Part shown: one piece after another, positions 32,632 through 42,314 of the stretch
How positions within the stretch are numbered: position 1 is the first letter of the stretch
Layout of the letters: each line of letters starts with the position of its first letter
DNA from: UBA11957 sp963603285
Lineage (GTDB): Bacteria > Bacillota > Clostridia > Lachnospirales > Lachnospiraceae
Length of the DNA stretch: 64,000 bases
Direction of reading: 5' to 3'
NCBI GenBank assembly: GCA_963603285.1
Contig: CAVCMG010000014.1
Location: forward strand, 1-64,000
The notes under the pieces: generated by a model
Databases searched by the model: none
Told to the model about the DNA's origin: nothing
What the model saw: the letters and a program-made list of their open reading frames with translations, nothing else
Translations under genes and position numbers: made by a program

Positions 32632-33756
32632 ATGGAAATATATGTACACATTCCCTTCTGCATCAGAAAATGCAGCTACTGTGACTTCCTTTCCTTTCCA
32701 TGTAAGGACAGGGAAAAGAAGGTTTATCTGCAGGCGCTGCACAGGGAAATACGCTGCTGCGGCAAAGACAGCGGCAGTATACCGGTGACCAGTGTATTTT
32801 TCGGCGGGGGGACACCCTCCCTTCTGACCGGAGAAGAGCTGGCCGGTATCCTGTCGGCTTTGCGGCAGCAGTTTGTATTTCAGAAGGATGCGGAGATTAC
32901 GATGGAGGCCAATCCGGGTACACTGACGAAAGAAAATCTGCGGCTGTACCGTGCAGCCGGGGTGAACCGGCTGAGTATCGGCTGCCAGTCTGTGCATGAT
33001 GCAGAATTAAAGACACTGGGACGTATCCATACGTTTGCCCAGTTTGCCGAAAGCTTTACACTGGCCAGAGAGGCCGGATTTACGAATATTAATGTAGATC
33101 TGATGTCGGCGATCCCCGGGCAGGATCTGGCCGCGTGGCGGGACTGTCTGGAAAAGATCACAGACTTTGCCCCGGAGCATATTTCCGCGTACAGCCTGAT
33201 CATCGAGGAGGGAACGCCGTTTTTTGAGCTGCAGGATACACTGGCGCTGCCGGACGAGGATACAGAGCGGGAAATGTATGAGCTGACAAGGGGATTTCTG
33301 GCCCAAAAGGGCTATATCCAGTATGAAATCTCCAACTATGCCCGCCCAGGCCGGGAATGCTGCCACAATATCGGTTACTGGGATCAGACGCCGTATCTGG
33401 GGCTGGGGCTTGGCGCTTCTTCCTATAAAGATGGCGTACGCTGGAAAAATACACCGGATATGGCCGCGTATTTCGCACAGGCAGATGCGGGGCAGTTTGT
33501 CCGGATGGATGAGGAACGCCTGACGGTGGACGAGCAGATGGAGGAATTCATGTTTCTGGGGCTTCGGATGAACCGGGGCGTGAGTATATCGCTGTTTCAG
33601 GAACGTTTTGGTGTGGAGATGGCGGCGGTGTATCAGAAACCAATCGAACACTTTGTTCGAGAAAAACTGTTGACAATTCGCCAGAATCGGGTATGCTTGA
33701 CTGAGAAAGGCATGGATCTGGCCGATATGGTCATGGCAGAATTTATGCTTTCGTAA
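32632..33756 (+). CDS. hemW: Radical SAM heme chaperone HemW
   Basis: Radical SAM protein once annotated as oxygen-independent coproporphyrinogen oxidase and now thought to insert or carry heme. The 374-residue protein has the 4Fe-4S motif C10-x3-C14-x2-C17 (PFCIRKCSYCDF), FFGGGTPSLL, and the C-terminal HemN-like domain. It lacks the extra N-terminal segment of true HemN. It starts 3 bp after lepA and shares its transcript. uvrA follows 14 bp later. Confidence 0.92.
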   Translation: MEIYVHIPFCIRKCSYCDFLSFPCKDREKKVYLQALHREIRCCGKDSGSIPVTSVFFGGGTPSLLTGEELAGILSALRQQFVFQKDAEITMEANPGTLTKENLRLYRAAGVNRLSIGCQSVHDAELKTLGRIHTFAQFAESFTLAREAGFTNINVDLMSAIPGQDLAAWRDCLEKITDFAPEHISAYSLIIEEGTPFFELQDTLALPDEDTEREMYELTRGFLAQKGYIQYEISNYARPGRECCHNIGYWDQTPYLGLGLGASSYKDGVRWKNTPDMAAYFAQADAGQFVRMDEERLTVDEQMEEFMFLGLRMNRGVSISLFQERFGVEMAAVYQKPIEHFVREKLLTIRQNRVCLTEKGMDLADMVMAEFMLS

Positions 33757-33770
33757 AAACGGAGGACGAT

Positions 33771-36608
33771 ATGACAGAAACGCAACAGAAAAAAGAATTT
33801 ATCCGTATCCGCGGAGCCAGAGAGAACAATCTGCAGGATATAGATGTCGATATACCAAGAAACAAGCTGGTCGTACTGACAGGCTTAAGCGGCTCCGGCA
33901 AGAGCTCGCTGGCCTTTGATACGATCTATGCCGAGGGACAGCGCCGCTATATGGAGAGCCTTTCTTCCTATGCCAGACAGTTCCTGGGTCAGATGGAAAA
34001 GCCGCAGGTCGAGAGCATCGAGGGTCTGCCCCCGGCGATCTCCATCGACCAGAAATCGACGAACAGAAACCCGCGTTCCACGGTAGGTACGGTGACGGAG
34101 ATCTACGATTATTTCCGTCTGCTCTATGCGCGGATCGGTATTCCGCACTGTCCGAAATGTGGTCATGAGATCAGCAAGCAGACCGTCGATCAGATGGTGG
34201 ATCAGATCATGGCACTGCCGGAGCGGACAAGGATCCAGCTGCTGGCACCGGTCGTACGCGGCAAAAAGGGCCGCCATGAAAAGGTACTCGAGCAGGCCAA
34301 GCGAAGCGGTTATGTCCGTGTGCTGATCGATGATAATATGTATGAGCTGTCCGAGACGATCACGCTGGACAAGAATATCAAGCATACGATCGCTATTATT
34401 GTAGACCGTCTGGTGATCCGGGAGGGTATTGAGAAGCGTCTGACGGATTCTATTGAGAATGTTCTGCAGCTGACGGATGGTCTGCTGGTTGTGGATAAGA
34501 TGGACGGCACCTATATGAATTTCAGCCAGAGCTTTTCCTGTCCGGACTGCGGCGTCAGCATTGACGAGATCGAGCCGAGAAGCTTTTCCTTTAACAATCC
34601 CTTCGGTGCCTGCCCGACCTGCTACGGCCTGGGCTACAAGATGGAGTTTGATCCTGAGCTGATGATCCCGGATCCGTCCTTAAGTATCAATGAGGGTGCG
34701 ATCGTCGTGATGGGCTGGCAGTCGAGCAAGGATGAGGGCAGCTTTTCCCGCGCCCTGTTAAATGCGCTGTCCGAAGAATACGGTTTTTCGCTGGATACGC
34801 CGTTTCAGGACTATCCGGAGAACATTCAGAATATGCTGATCTATGGCACCGGCAGCCGGGAGGTTCTGGTGCATTACAGCGGCCAGCGCGGTAGCGGGAT
34901 CTATCCGGTGGTCTTTGAGGGACTGATCCGCAACGTGGAGCGCAGATACAGGGAGACCGGCTCCGAGGTGATCAAGGCGGAGTACGAGACGTTTATGCGC
35001 ATCACACCGTGTAAGGACTGCCGTGGCCAGCGTCTGAAGGTGGAATCTTTGGCTGTTACGGTGGGCGATAAGAATATCTATGAGGTGACCTGTCTGTCCA
35101 TCGAGGATCTGCTGGACTGGCTGGAGGGCCTGACACTGACAAGCCAGCAGCATCTGATCGGCGACCAGATCTTAAAGGAGATCCGCGCCCGTGTTGGTTT
35201 CTTAAGGGATGTGGGTCTGGAATATTTAAGCCTTGGCCGTGCGACAGGTACGCTGTCCGGCGGCGAGGCTCAGCGTATCCGTCTGGCAACCCAGATCGGT
35301 TCCGGCCTGGTGGGTGTGGCCTATATCCTCGATGAGCCGAGTATCGGTCTGCACCAGAGGGATAATGACAAGCTTCTGGCAACGCTGTGCAAGCTGCGGG
35401 ATCTGGGCAATTCTTTGATCGTGGTGGAGCATGACGAGGATACGATCCGTGCGGCGGACTTCGTTGTGGATATCGGCCCCGGCGCAGGCGAACACGGTGG
35501 AAAGGTCGTGGGCCTTGGTACAGCTGAGGATCTGATGAAGAATGAAAACAGCGTGACAGGTGCGTATCTGTCCGGTAAATTACAGATCCCCGTACCGAAG
35601 GAGCGCCGCCAGCCGACCGGTTGGATCACCGTGAAGGGTGCCCGGGAAAATAACCTGAAAAATATCAATGTCAAATTTCCGACAGGGGTATTTACCTGCG
35701 TGACCGGTGTGTCCGGCTCCGGTAAATCCTCGCTGGTCAATGAGATCTTATACAAAACACTGGCCAAAAAGCTCAACCGCGCCCGTACGATCTCGGGTAA
35801 ATGCAAAGGAGTCGAGGGACTGGAGGTACTCGATAAGGTCATTGATATCGACCAGTCACCGATCGGCCGTACGCCGCGCTCCAATCCGGCAACGTATACC
35901 GGCGTATTTGACCAGATCCGTGATCTGTTTGCTTCGACGGCGGATGCCAAGGCCAGAGGTTATAAAAAGGGCCGTTTCAGCTTCAATGTCAAGGGCGGCC
36001 GCTGCGAGGCCTGCTCCGGCGACGGTATCATCAAAATCGAGATGCATTTCCTGCCGGATGTCTATGTGCCCTGCGAGGTCTGCCATGGCCAGCGCTACAA
36101 CAGAGAGACGCTGGATGTACGCTACAAAGGGAAAAACATTTACGAAGTACTGAATATGACGGTGGAGGAGGCGCTGGAATTCTTCCGGCCGATCCCGTCA
36201 ATCCACAGAAAGATCCAAACACTGTACGATGTGGGACTTTCCTATATCCGTCTGGGACAGCCTTCGACGACGCTGTCTGGCGGCGAGGCCCAGCGTATCA
36301 AGCTGGCCACAGAGCTGAGCAGACGCAGTACCGGCAAGACGGTGTATATTCTGGACGAGCCGACTACGGGCCTGCATTTTGCCGATGTGCACAAGCTGGT
36401 GGAGATTTTACAGCGTCTGGCAGAAGGCGGTAATACGGTCATCGTCATCGAGCATAATCTGGATGTGATCAAGACAGCCGACTATATCATCGATATGGGA
36501 CCGGAAGGCGGCGACAAGGGAGGAACGGTCGTCGTGTGTGGTACGCCGGAAGAGGTGGCTGCATGTAAGGAGTCCTATACCGGTAAGTATGTCGCAAAAT
36601 ATCTGTAA
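33771..36608 (+). CDS. uvrA: Excinuclease ABC subunit A
   Basis: Damage-sensing ATPase of nucleotide excision repair, which loads UvrB. The 945-residue protein has two ABC units, with Walker A GLSGSGKSSLA and GVSGSGKSSL and signatures LSGGEAQRIRLA and LSGGEAQRIKLA. Zinc modules CPKCG / CPDCG and CEACSGDG / CEVCHGQR are present. Full length includes the UvrB-binding and insertion domains, unlike the second, shorter UvrA-like protein at 55891. ATG 33771 follows GGAGGAC. It lies 14 bp after hemW. uvrB and uvrC are not in the window. Confidence 0.97.
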   Translation: MTETQQKKEFIRIRGARENNLQDIDVDIPRNKLVVLTGLSGSGKSSLAFDTIYAEGQRRYMESLSSYARQFLGQMEKPQVESIEGLPPAISIDQKSTNRNPRSTVGTVTEIYDYFRLLYARIGIPHCPKCGHEISKQTVDQMVDQIMALPERTRIQLLAPVVRGKKGRHEKVLEQAKRSGYVRVLIDDNMYELSETITLDKNIKHTIAIIVDRLVIREGIEKRLTDSIENVLQLTDGLLVVDKMDGTYMNFSQSFSCPDCGVSIDEIEPRSFSFNNPFGACPTCYGLGYKMEFDPELMIPDPSLSINEGAIVVMGWQSSKDEGSFSRALLNALSEEYGFSLDTPFQDYPENIQNMLIYGTGSREVLVHYSGQRGSGIYPVVFEGLIRNVERRYRETGSEVIKAEYETFMRITPCKDCRGQRLKVESLAVTVGDKNIYEVTCLSIEDLLDWLEGLTLTSQQHLIGDQILKEIRARVGFLRDVGLEYLSLGRATGTLSGGEAQRIRLATQIGSGLVGVAYILDEPSIGLHQRDNDKLLATLCKLRDLGNSLIVVEHDEDTIRAADFVVDIGPGAGEHGGKVVGLGTAEDLMKNENSVTGAYLSGKLQIPVPKERRQPTGWITVKGARENNLKNINVKFPTGVFTCVTGVSGSGKSSLVNEILYKTLAKKLNRARTISGKCKGVEGLEVLDKVIDIDQSPIGRTPRSNPATYTGVFDQIRDLFASTADAKARGYKKGRFSFNVKGGRCEACSGDGIIKIEMHFLPDVYVPCEVCHGQRYNRETLDVRYKGKNIYEVLNMTVEEALEFFRPIPSIHRKIQTLYDVGLSYIRLGQPSTTLSGGEAQRIKLATELSRRSTGKTVYILDEPTTGLHFADVHKLVEILQRLAEGGNTVIVIEHNLDVIKTADYIIDMGPEGGDKGGTVVVCGTPEEVAACKESYTGKYVAKYL

Positions 36609-36615
36609 CAGGCGC

Positions 36616-36733
36616 TTTCCATTTCAAAGCGCGTGGTTTATAATAGGTGCAGTCCGCATACCTTGCGGACGGTTACCGGATAAAAGCCGGAAACAGCAGC
36701 TTTTTGGGGGAATCACATAAAAAGGGGAATGAT
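36616..36733 (+). promoter_or_regulatory. Promoter and structured leader of the mreB-like gene
   Basis: A GCGCTTT/AAAGCGC hairpin (36612-36632) follows uvrA without a T run. TTTCCA (36616-36621), 17-bp spacer and TATAAT (36639-36644) form a promoter. The roughly 83-nt leader can form GTCCGC/GCGGAC and CCGG/CCGG hairpins before the ribosome site AAAGGGGAA. No riboswitch family was recognised. Confidence 0.5.
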
Positions 36734-37717
36734 ATGTCAGCAGATTTGGGAATTGATCTGGGTACGTCAAGTATCCTTGTATATACAAAAGGAAAAGGTA
36801 TCGTTTTAAAGGAGCCGTCCGTTGTGGCTTACGATAAGGATGCCGACAGGATCCGTGCTTACGGTGAGGAGGCAAGACAGATGATCGGGCGCACGCCGGG
36901 CAATATTTCCGCGATCCGTCCGATCCGTGAGGGGGCGATCTCCGATTATATGACGACGGAGAAGATGCTCAAGTATTTTATCCAGAAGGCGATGGGCAGA
37001 AAGGCGTTTCGGAAGCCGCGCATCACGATCTGCGCGCCGAGCGGTGTGACGCAGGTGGAGAAGCGTGCCGTGGAGGACGCCACTTATCAGGCGGGCGCCC
37101 GTGACGTAACGATCATCAAGGAGCCGATTGCGGCAGCCATCGGCGCCGGTATCGACATCACAAAGCCGTTCGGCAATATGATCGTCGATGTGGGCGGCGG
37201 TACGACGGATATTGCCGTGATCTCCCTTGGCGGAGAGGTGACATCCGGCTCTGTCAAGGTAGCCGGCAATGCCTTTGATGAGGCCATCGTACAGTATGTG
37301 CGCAAGCAGCACAATCTGTTTATCGGCGAGCAGACAGCCGAGGCCATCAAGATGCAGATCGGTACGGCCTTTCCGAAGCCGCAGATCGTAACGATGAATG
37401 TCAAGGGCAGAAACGTGATTACGGGACTGCCAAAGAGCGTGACCCTGACGTCCGAGGAGGTCAGAGAGGCGCTGCAGGATGCCGTCAATACGATCGTGGA
37501 GAGCGTTCACAGTACACTGGAAAAGACACCGCCGGAGCTGGCGGCGGATATTGCGGAGCGCGGTATCGTGCTCACCGGAGGCGGAAGCCTCTTGCACGGT
37601 CTGGAGGAGCTGATCGAGCAGCGTACCGGTATCCAGACGATGACGGCGGAAAATCCGGCCTGCTGTGTGGCTGTCGGTACGGGATTGTACAGCGAGGTTA
37701 TGGCAGCATTTCAGTAA
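36734..37717 (+). CDS. MreB/Mbl-family actin-like cell-shape protein
   Basis: Bacterial actin that polymerises under the membrane and directs lateral wall synthesis. The 327-residue protein begins LGIDLGTSSILVYTKGKGIV. It has the phosphate-binding VDVGGGTTDIAVISLGG, the EPIAAAIGAG segment and the C-terminal LTGGGSLLHGLEE. No mreC/mreD follow; recD2 is next, so this is probably the stand-alone Mbl/MreBH-type copy common in Clostridia. ATG 36734 follows AAAGGGGAA; an upstream in-frame start at 36647 lies in the leader and is rejected. Confidence 0.93.
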   Translation: MSADLGIDLGTSSILVYTKGKGIVLKEPSVVAYDKDADRIRAYGEEARQMIGRTPGNISAIRPIREGAISDYMTTEKMLKYFIQKAMGRKAFRKPRITICAPSGVTQVEKRAVEDATYQAGARDVTIIKEPIAAAIGAGIDITKPFGNMIVDVGGGTTDIAVISLGGEVTSGSVKVAGNAFDEAIVQYVRKQHNLFIGEQTAEAIKMQIGTAFPKPQIVTMNVKGRNVITGLPKSVTLTSEEVREALQDAVNTIVESVHSTLEKTPPELAADIAERGIVLTGGGSLLHGLEELIEQRTGIQTMTAENPACCVAVGTGLYSEVMAAFQ

Positions 37718-37746
37718 ATTTGTAAGTACAGAAAGCGGATAACATA

Positions 37747-39984
37747 TTGGAAATACGGGAAGGTTATGTAGAACATATTATCTATCGCAATGAGGATAAC
37801 GGCTATACGGTGATGGAGCTGTCCTGTGACCATGAAGAGGTGACCTGTGTGGGCACCTTTCAGCTGCTGCATGAGGGAGAGCTTCTCGAGGTGCAGGGCG
37901 AATTTGTGGAGCACGCGGCCTACGGTCATCAGCTGAAGGTTTCGGGGTACGAGATCAAGATGCCGGAGGATGCGCTGGCGATCGAGCGGTATCTCGGCTC
38001 AGGCGCGATCCGGGGCGTGGGAAAAGCGCTGGCAGCCCGGATCGTGCGTCGGTTTGGCAAGGATACCTTCCGCATCATGGAGGAGGAGCCGGAACGGCTG
38101 GTGGAGATCAAGGGGATCAGCGAGCGGATCGCCCGGGATATCTGCGACCAGATGCAGGAAAAGGTGGATTTAAGAAACGTTATGCTGGTGCTGCAGCAGT
38201 ACGGGATCACCGTATCCCTGGGCGTGCGGCTGTATAAGAAGTATGGCAGTGCGGTCTGTGAGATTCTCCGGGAAAATCCGTACCGTCTGGCGGATGATGT
38301 ACAGGGGATCGGCTTTAAGATGGCCGATGAGATCGCGGCACGGATCGGTATCCACAGTGATTCGGATTACCGGATACGGAGCGGCCTTTTTTATACACTG
38401 ATGCAGGCAGCCGGACAGGGCCATATGTATCTGCCCCGGCCGGTGCTGGAGGAGCGTACCGCAACTCTTCTTGGTCTGGAGCCAGCGCAGCTGGAAAAGA
38501 GCCTGACCGATCTTTTAATGGAGCGAAAGGTCGTCCTGAAAAAGGGCGCGGACGAGGTAGAACGGCTGTATGCCCAGCAGTATTACAATATCGAGCTGGA
38601 TACAGCAAGGCTTCTGATGGAGCTGAACCTGACGGATATCGAGAAAGAAGCCACGATGGCGCGGACGCTGTCAGCCATCGAAAAAGAGACAGATATGGAA
38701 CTGGACGAGCTGCAGCGGGAAGCCGTGATGCAGGCGGCCAGCCATGGCGTGTTTATTCTGACCGGTGGCCCCGGTACCGGTAAAACGACAACGATCAATA
38801 CGATGATCCGGTATTTTGAAAAGCAGGATGCCAAAATCGCTCTGGCAGCGCCTACGGGCCGTGCCGCCAAGCGGATGAGTGAGACGACCGGGCGCAGTGC
38901 CCAGACGATCCACAGGCTTCTGGAATTAAACGGCGGTATGGAGGACGAAAACGGCCAGCCGCTGACCGGGCGCGTACAGTTCGAGAGAAATGCTTCCAAT
39001 CCGCTGGAATATGATGTTGTGATCATCGACGAGGTATCCATGGTGGATATTTTTCTGATGCACAGCCTCTTACAGGCCATCGTGCCGGGAACGAGAGTAA
39101 TCTTTTCCGGGGATGTGAACCAGCTGCCCAGTGTCGGGCCGGGCCGTGTGCTGGGGGATATGATCGATTCGGGCTGTTTCTGCGTGGTAAGGCTGAACCG
39201 GATCTTCCGGCAGGCGGCCATGAGTGATATCGTTGTCAATGCGCATAAGATTAATGCCGGTGAGCCGGTGGATCTGGACAACCAGAGCCGGGATTTCTTC
39301 TTTTTGAAGCGGTATGACGCTGACACGATCATCCGTGTGATGCTGACGCTGATGACGAAAAAACTGCCGAAATATGTGGATGCGGATATGCTCGATATCC
39401 AGATTCTTACGCCCACCAGAAAGGGACTTCTCGGCGTGGAGCGTTTAAATGAGATTCTGCAGGCCGTATTAAATCCGAAAGAGGAGAAAAAGCCGGAGAG
39501 GGAGACTGCCTCCGGTCTGCTCCGGCAGGGTGACAAGGTCATGCAGATCAAGAATAACTATCAGCTGGAATGGGAGGTCCGCGACCGGTACGGGATTCCG
39601 GTGGACAAGGGTACCGGCGTATTCAACGGCGATATCGGCTTTATCCGTGAGATCAATACGTTTGCGGAGACGCTTACAGTGGAATTTGACGATAAACGGA
39701 TGGTCGAGTACGATTTCAAGCAGCTGGATGAGTTGGAGCTGGCCTACGCCATCACGGTACATAAGGCACAGGGCAGCGAGTATCCGGCAGTGCTGATCCC
39801 GCTTCTGGCCGGCCCGAAGATGTTGATGAACCGGAATCTTCTGTATACTGCTGTGACCCGGGCGCGCAAGTGCGTGACGGTGGTGGGCAGTGAGGAGGTC
39901 TTTGCGCAGATGATCGCAAACCGTCTGCAGCAGAACCGTTTTACGTCCTTAAAGGATCGTTTGATGGAGTGGGAAGACATATAA
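37747..39984 (+). CDS. recD2: SF1B DNA helicase RecD2
   Basis: 5'-3' helicase without RecBC partners, linked to replication-fork and mismatch repair in Firmicutes. The 745-residue protein has an N-terminal OB-like domain (GYVEHIIYRNEDNGYTV) and helix-hairpin-helix repeats (about 80-200). The helicase core has Walker A TGGPGTGKTTT, Walker B VIIDEVSMVD and the UvrD-like C-terminal VHKAQGSEYP and LYTAVTRARK. TTG 37747 is chosen because the protein then starts at the conserved position, although its ribosome site is weak. It is followed by comFC 31 bp later. Confidence 0.94.
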   Translation: MEIREGYVEHIIYRNEDNGYTVMELSCDHEEVTCVGTFQLLHEGELLEVQGEFVEHAAYGHQLKVSGYEIKMPEDALAIERYLGSGAIRGVGKALAARIVRRFGKDTFRIMEEEPERLVEIKGISERIARDICDQMQEKVDLRNVMLVLQQYGITVSLGVRLYKKYGSAVCEILRENPYRLADDVQGIGFKMADEIAARIGIHSDSDYRIRSGLFYTLMQAAGQGHMYLPRPVLEERTATLLGLEPAQLEKSLTDLLMERKVVLKKGADEVERLYAQQYYNIELDTARLLMELNLTDIEKEATMARTLSAIEKETDMELDELQREAVMQAASHGVFILTGGPGTGKTTTINTMIRYFEKQDAKIALAAPTGRAAKRMSETTGRSAQTIHRLLELNGGMEDENGQPLTGRVQFERNASNPLEYDVVIIDEVSMVDIFLMHSLLQAIVPGTRVIFSGDVNQLPSVGPGRVLGDMIDSGCFCVVRLNRIFRQAAMSDIVVNAHKINAGEPVDLDNQSRDFFFLKRYDADTIIRVMLTLMTKKLPKYVDADMLDIQILTPTRKGLLGVERLNEILQAVLNPKEEKKPERETASGLLRQGDKVMQIKNNYQLEWEVRDRYGIPVDKGTGVFNGDIGFIREINTFAETLTVEFDDKRMVEYDFKQLDELELAYAITVHKAQGSEYPAVLIPLLAGPKMLMNRNLLYTAVTRARKCVTVVGSEEVFAQMIANRLQQNRFTSLKDRLMEWEDI

Positions 39985-40015
39985 ACAGCCGAAGAGAGAG
40001 TGGGAAAGGCTGTAT

Positions 40016-40720
40016 ATGCAATATAAAATTTTGAAAAATCTGTTGTACCCACCGGTCTGTATGCTCTGTGGAAAACTCCTTCCCGGACAGACCGGTCTGT
40101 GTACAACCTGTAAAAAAGAGGTGGAGTGGCTGAAGGAGCCGCTGTGCATGTGCTGTGGAAAGCCGCTTTCGTCAGATCGGCAGGAATACTGTCCGGACTG
40201 TGAAGGCGCTGTCCGCTGGTTTGACGGCGGCCGCGGGGTGTTTCCCTACCGGGGCAGGATGCAAAAGGCTGTGCTCGACCTCAAGAGTGGAGGAAAGCAG
40301 GAAAACGCGGTTTTCCTGGGAAAGTGCATGGCGGCCTGTATCGGGCCGCTGTTTTCGTACTGGCGGCCATCCTGTGTCGTGCCCGTTCCGCTGGACCGGA
40401 AAAAGCTCCAAAAAAGAGGGTATAACCAGGCCAGGCTTCTGGCTGATGCTGTGGGTGAGTGTCTGCACATACCGGTAAGGGAGGATCTTCTGTTTCGCCG
40501 TCCGGGAGGAAAGGAACAGAAAAATCTGGGACGTTTTGCCAGAAAAACAGGACAGCAGGGCGCTTTTTATACCGGAAAAGGGACGGTTCCGGAGCGGATC
40601 CTTTTGGTGGATGACATCTATACGACAGGCAGTACACTGGATGCAGCCGCCTGTGAACTCAAACGGGCGGGTGCCCGGAACGTCTGGTTTGTAACGGCAT
40701 GCATGGGCTGTGACTTCTGA
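40016..40720 (+). CDS. comFC: ComF family competence protein
   Basis: A 234-residue ComFC-like protein of the phosphoribosyltransferase fold, needed for transformation in several bacteria. The N-terminal zinc module has four CxxC pairs (CMLC, CTTC, CMCC, CPDC, residues about 15-65). The C-terminal half has VVPVPLDRKKLQKRGYNQA and the PRPP-binding ILLVDDIYTTGST. It follows recD2, consistent with a DNA-processing group. With comEA and comEC in the same window, DNA uptake appears largely encoded, but type IV pilus genes are not here. Confidence 0.92.
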   Translation: MQYKILKNLLYPPVCMLCGKLLPGQTGLCTTCKKEVEWLKEPLCMCCGKPLSSDRQEYCPDCEGAVRWFDGGRGVFPYRGRMQKAVLDLKSGGKQENAVFLGKCMAACIGPLFSYWRPSCVVPVPLDRKKLQKRGYNQARLLADAVGECLHIPVREDLLFRRPGGKEQKNLGRFARKTGQQGAFYTGKGTVPERILLVDDIYTTGSTLDAAACELKRAGARNVWFVTACMGCDF

Positions 40721-40758
40721 TTACCTTGTACTTTCCCCTTTTCGGCAACGGAGTTTTA

Positions 40759-40767
40759 TGGTATACT
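40759..40767 (+). promoter_or_regulatory. Extended -10 promoter of the c-di-AMP cluster
   Basis: TG-G-TATACT is an extended -10 element; no good -35 is seen at 17 bp. It lies about 45 bp before the first gene at 40813. Confidence 0.5.
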
Positions 40768-40812
40768 AAATTTTAATTATGTGATTTATTTTAAAAGAAC
40801 GGAGGAAACCGT

Positions 40813-41214
40813 ATGAATGCCGGAAAGATCCGCAGAATGGCAAAAATCGAACAGTTCATCGAAAAAGAATCCGATGATCATTTAAAGACAGCCAGATACT
40901 ACCGCAGCGATTATCTCGGCCTGCAGCTGATCCGCAATTTCTTTCTTGTAACGGTCGGCTATCTGCTGGTGATGGCGCTGTATTTTCTGCGTCACGGTAT
41001 GGCAATGCTGGATCATCTGTATATCCAGGATATCGGGCGTATGGCGCTTGGCTGGATCGCGGGGTATATTATTGTGCTGGCGGTCTATACGCTTCTGACC
41101 TATATGATCTATTCCCTCCGGTTTGCCAAAGCACAGAAGATGGAACGTTTCCTGGATCATCAGCTGGAAAAGATGCAGGAAAAGTATGAGCCGGACAGCC
41201 GGGAGCATAAATAA
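40813..41214 (+). CDS. Small membrane protein of unknown function, cdaA cluster
   Basis: A 133-residue protein that I do not recognise. It has a charged N-terminus (MNAGKIRRMAKIEQFIEKES), two clear membrane helices (about 42-60 and 75-100) and a charged, probably coiled C-terminal tail. There are no catalytic motifs. The ribosome site is AACGGAGG. It starts a run of five closely spaced genes (gaps 11, 18, -23 and 10 bp) ending with an HPr-like protein, so a role near c-di-AMP signalling or the membrane is possible but unproven. Confidence 0.75.
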   Translation: MNAGKIRRMAKIEQFIEKESDDHLKTARYYRSDYLGLQLIRNFFLVTVGYLLVMALYFLRHGMAMLDHLYIQDIGRMALGWIAGYIIVLAVYTLLTYMIYSLRFAKAQKMERFLDHQLEKMQEKYEPDSREHK

Positions 41215-41225
41215 GGAGTCACTAC

Positions 41226-42296
41226 ATGGAACAGTTACAGAAATTCAGAAGAGGATGTATCAATATCGCAGAGGAGTACGCATTTATCCTGCATCCCCTG
41301 CTCAAGTTTATCATAGCGTATCTGGCCTTTTCCACGATCAATGCACAGCTTGGATACAATACAAGGCTGGCCAATCTGTTTATCGTGCTGGCCATGTCGC
41401 TGATCAGCGCCGTACTGCCGAATATGGTCATGATCGTACTGGCAGCGGTGCTTCTAATCGTGCAAAGCTACAGTGTGCATCTGTTTGCGGGCATCTTTGT
41501 CGTGCTGATGCTGTTGCTTCTGTATATCTTCGTACAGCGTTTTTCCGGCAAATACGGTCTTTTGCTGATCGTAACGCCGCTGGCCTGCCAGTTTGGCCTG
41601 GCACCGGCTGTTCCGGTATTGGCCGGACTTTTACTGGGACCGGCAGCGCTTCTGCCGATCTGCAGCGGTACACTGATCTACAGTATGGTCAGAGTCGTCG
41701 TATCCTGTGCACCGACGATCCATGAGATCGAGCTGAAGGAGTTTACCTCCGTTGTGACGCCGCTTCTGGACGGCTTTTTACAGAATACGGATGTCGTATT
41801 GCTTCTGATTATTATGGCCAGTACGTTTCTGGTGGCCTATGCACTGCACAGACTTTCCGTGGCCTATGCCTGGTATATCGCTGTCGTATGCGGTGTGGCA
41901 ACCTATCTGCTTTTGCTGGTGATCGGCGGCTTCTTCCTGGAGACGACGCTGACGGTTGGTACGATGCTGCCGGGACTGATCGCTGCACTGGCTGCCGGTG
42001 TGGTGCTTGGATTTTTCTGCTGTGGACTGGATTACAGGGAAACACAGCGTCTGCAGTTTGAGGATGATGATTATTATTACTATGTAAAGGCCGTACCGAA
42101 GGTCGATGGCGTGCATGTGGGCGGCGACAGAGACGAAGAGGTACAAAGACCGGCACAGCCGCAGGGCCGTCGGGCCAGAAAAGCGGAGCCGGTGCAGAAA
42201 CCGGTGGCAGAGCCGGTGCAGCTGGAACAGCCAGAGGTCGAGATCGACGATCTGGAATCCAAATTAGAGGAAGCAATGAAACAGATTCAGGAATAA
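41226..42296 (+). CDS. Polytopic membrane protein upstream of cdaA
   Basis: A 356-residue protein with about seven to eight hydrophobic helices between residues 20 and 265, then a soluble tail. At the membrane boundary is FEDDDYYYYVKAVPKV, a tyrosine/acid-rich motif. The tail (about 295-356) is Pro/Gln/Glu-rich and ends in an acidic helix. I know of no assigned function. It is tightly linked to cdaA (18 bp), which suggests a membrane partner or regulator of the diadenylate cyclase; this is inference. Confidence 0.8.
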   Translation: MEQLQKFRRGCINIAEEYAFILHPLLKFIIAYLAFSTINAQLGYNTRLANLFIVLAMSLISAVLPNMVMIVLAAVLLIVQSYSVHLFAGIFVVLMLLLLYIFVQRFSGKYGLLLIVTPLACQFGLAPAVPVLAGLLLGPAALLPICSGTLIYSMVRVVVSCAPTIHEIELKEFTSVVTPLLDGFLQNTDVVLLLIIMASTFLVAYALHRLSVAYAWYIAVVCGVATYLLLLVIGGFFLETTLTVGTMLPGLIAALAAGVVLGFFCCGLDYRETQRLQFEDDDYYYYVKAVPKVDGVHVGGDRDEEVQRPAQPQGRRARKAEPVQKPVAEPVQLEQPEVEIDDLESKLEEAMKQIQE

Positions 42297-42314
42297 AGCA
42301 GGAAGGAATGTAGC

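Noticed and set aside
36651..36733. Riboswitch in the mreB-like leader
   Set aside because: Short GC hairpins are present but no signature of a known riboswitch class, and there is no metabolite logic for the gene.
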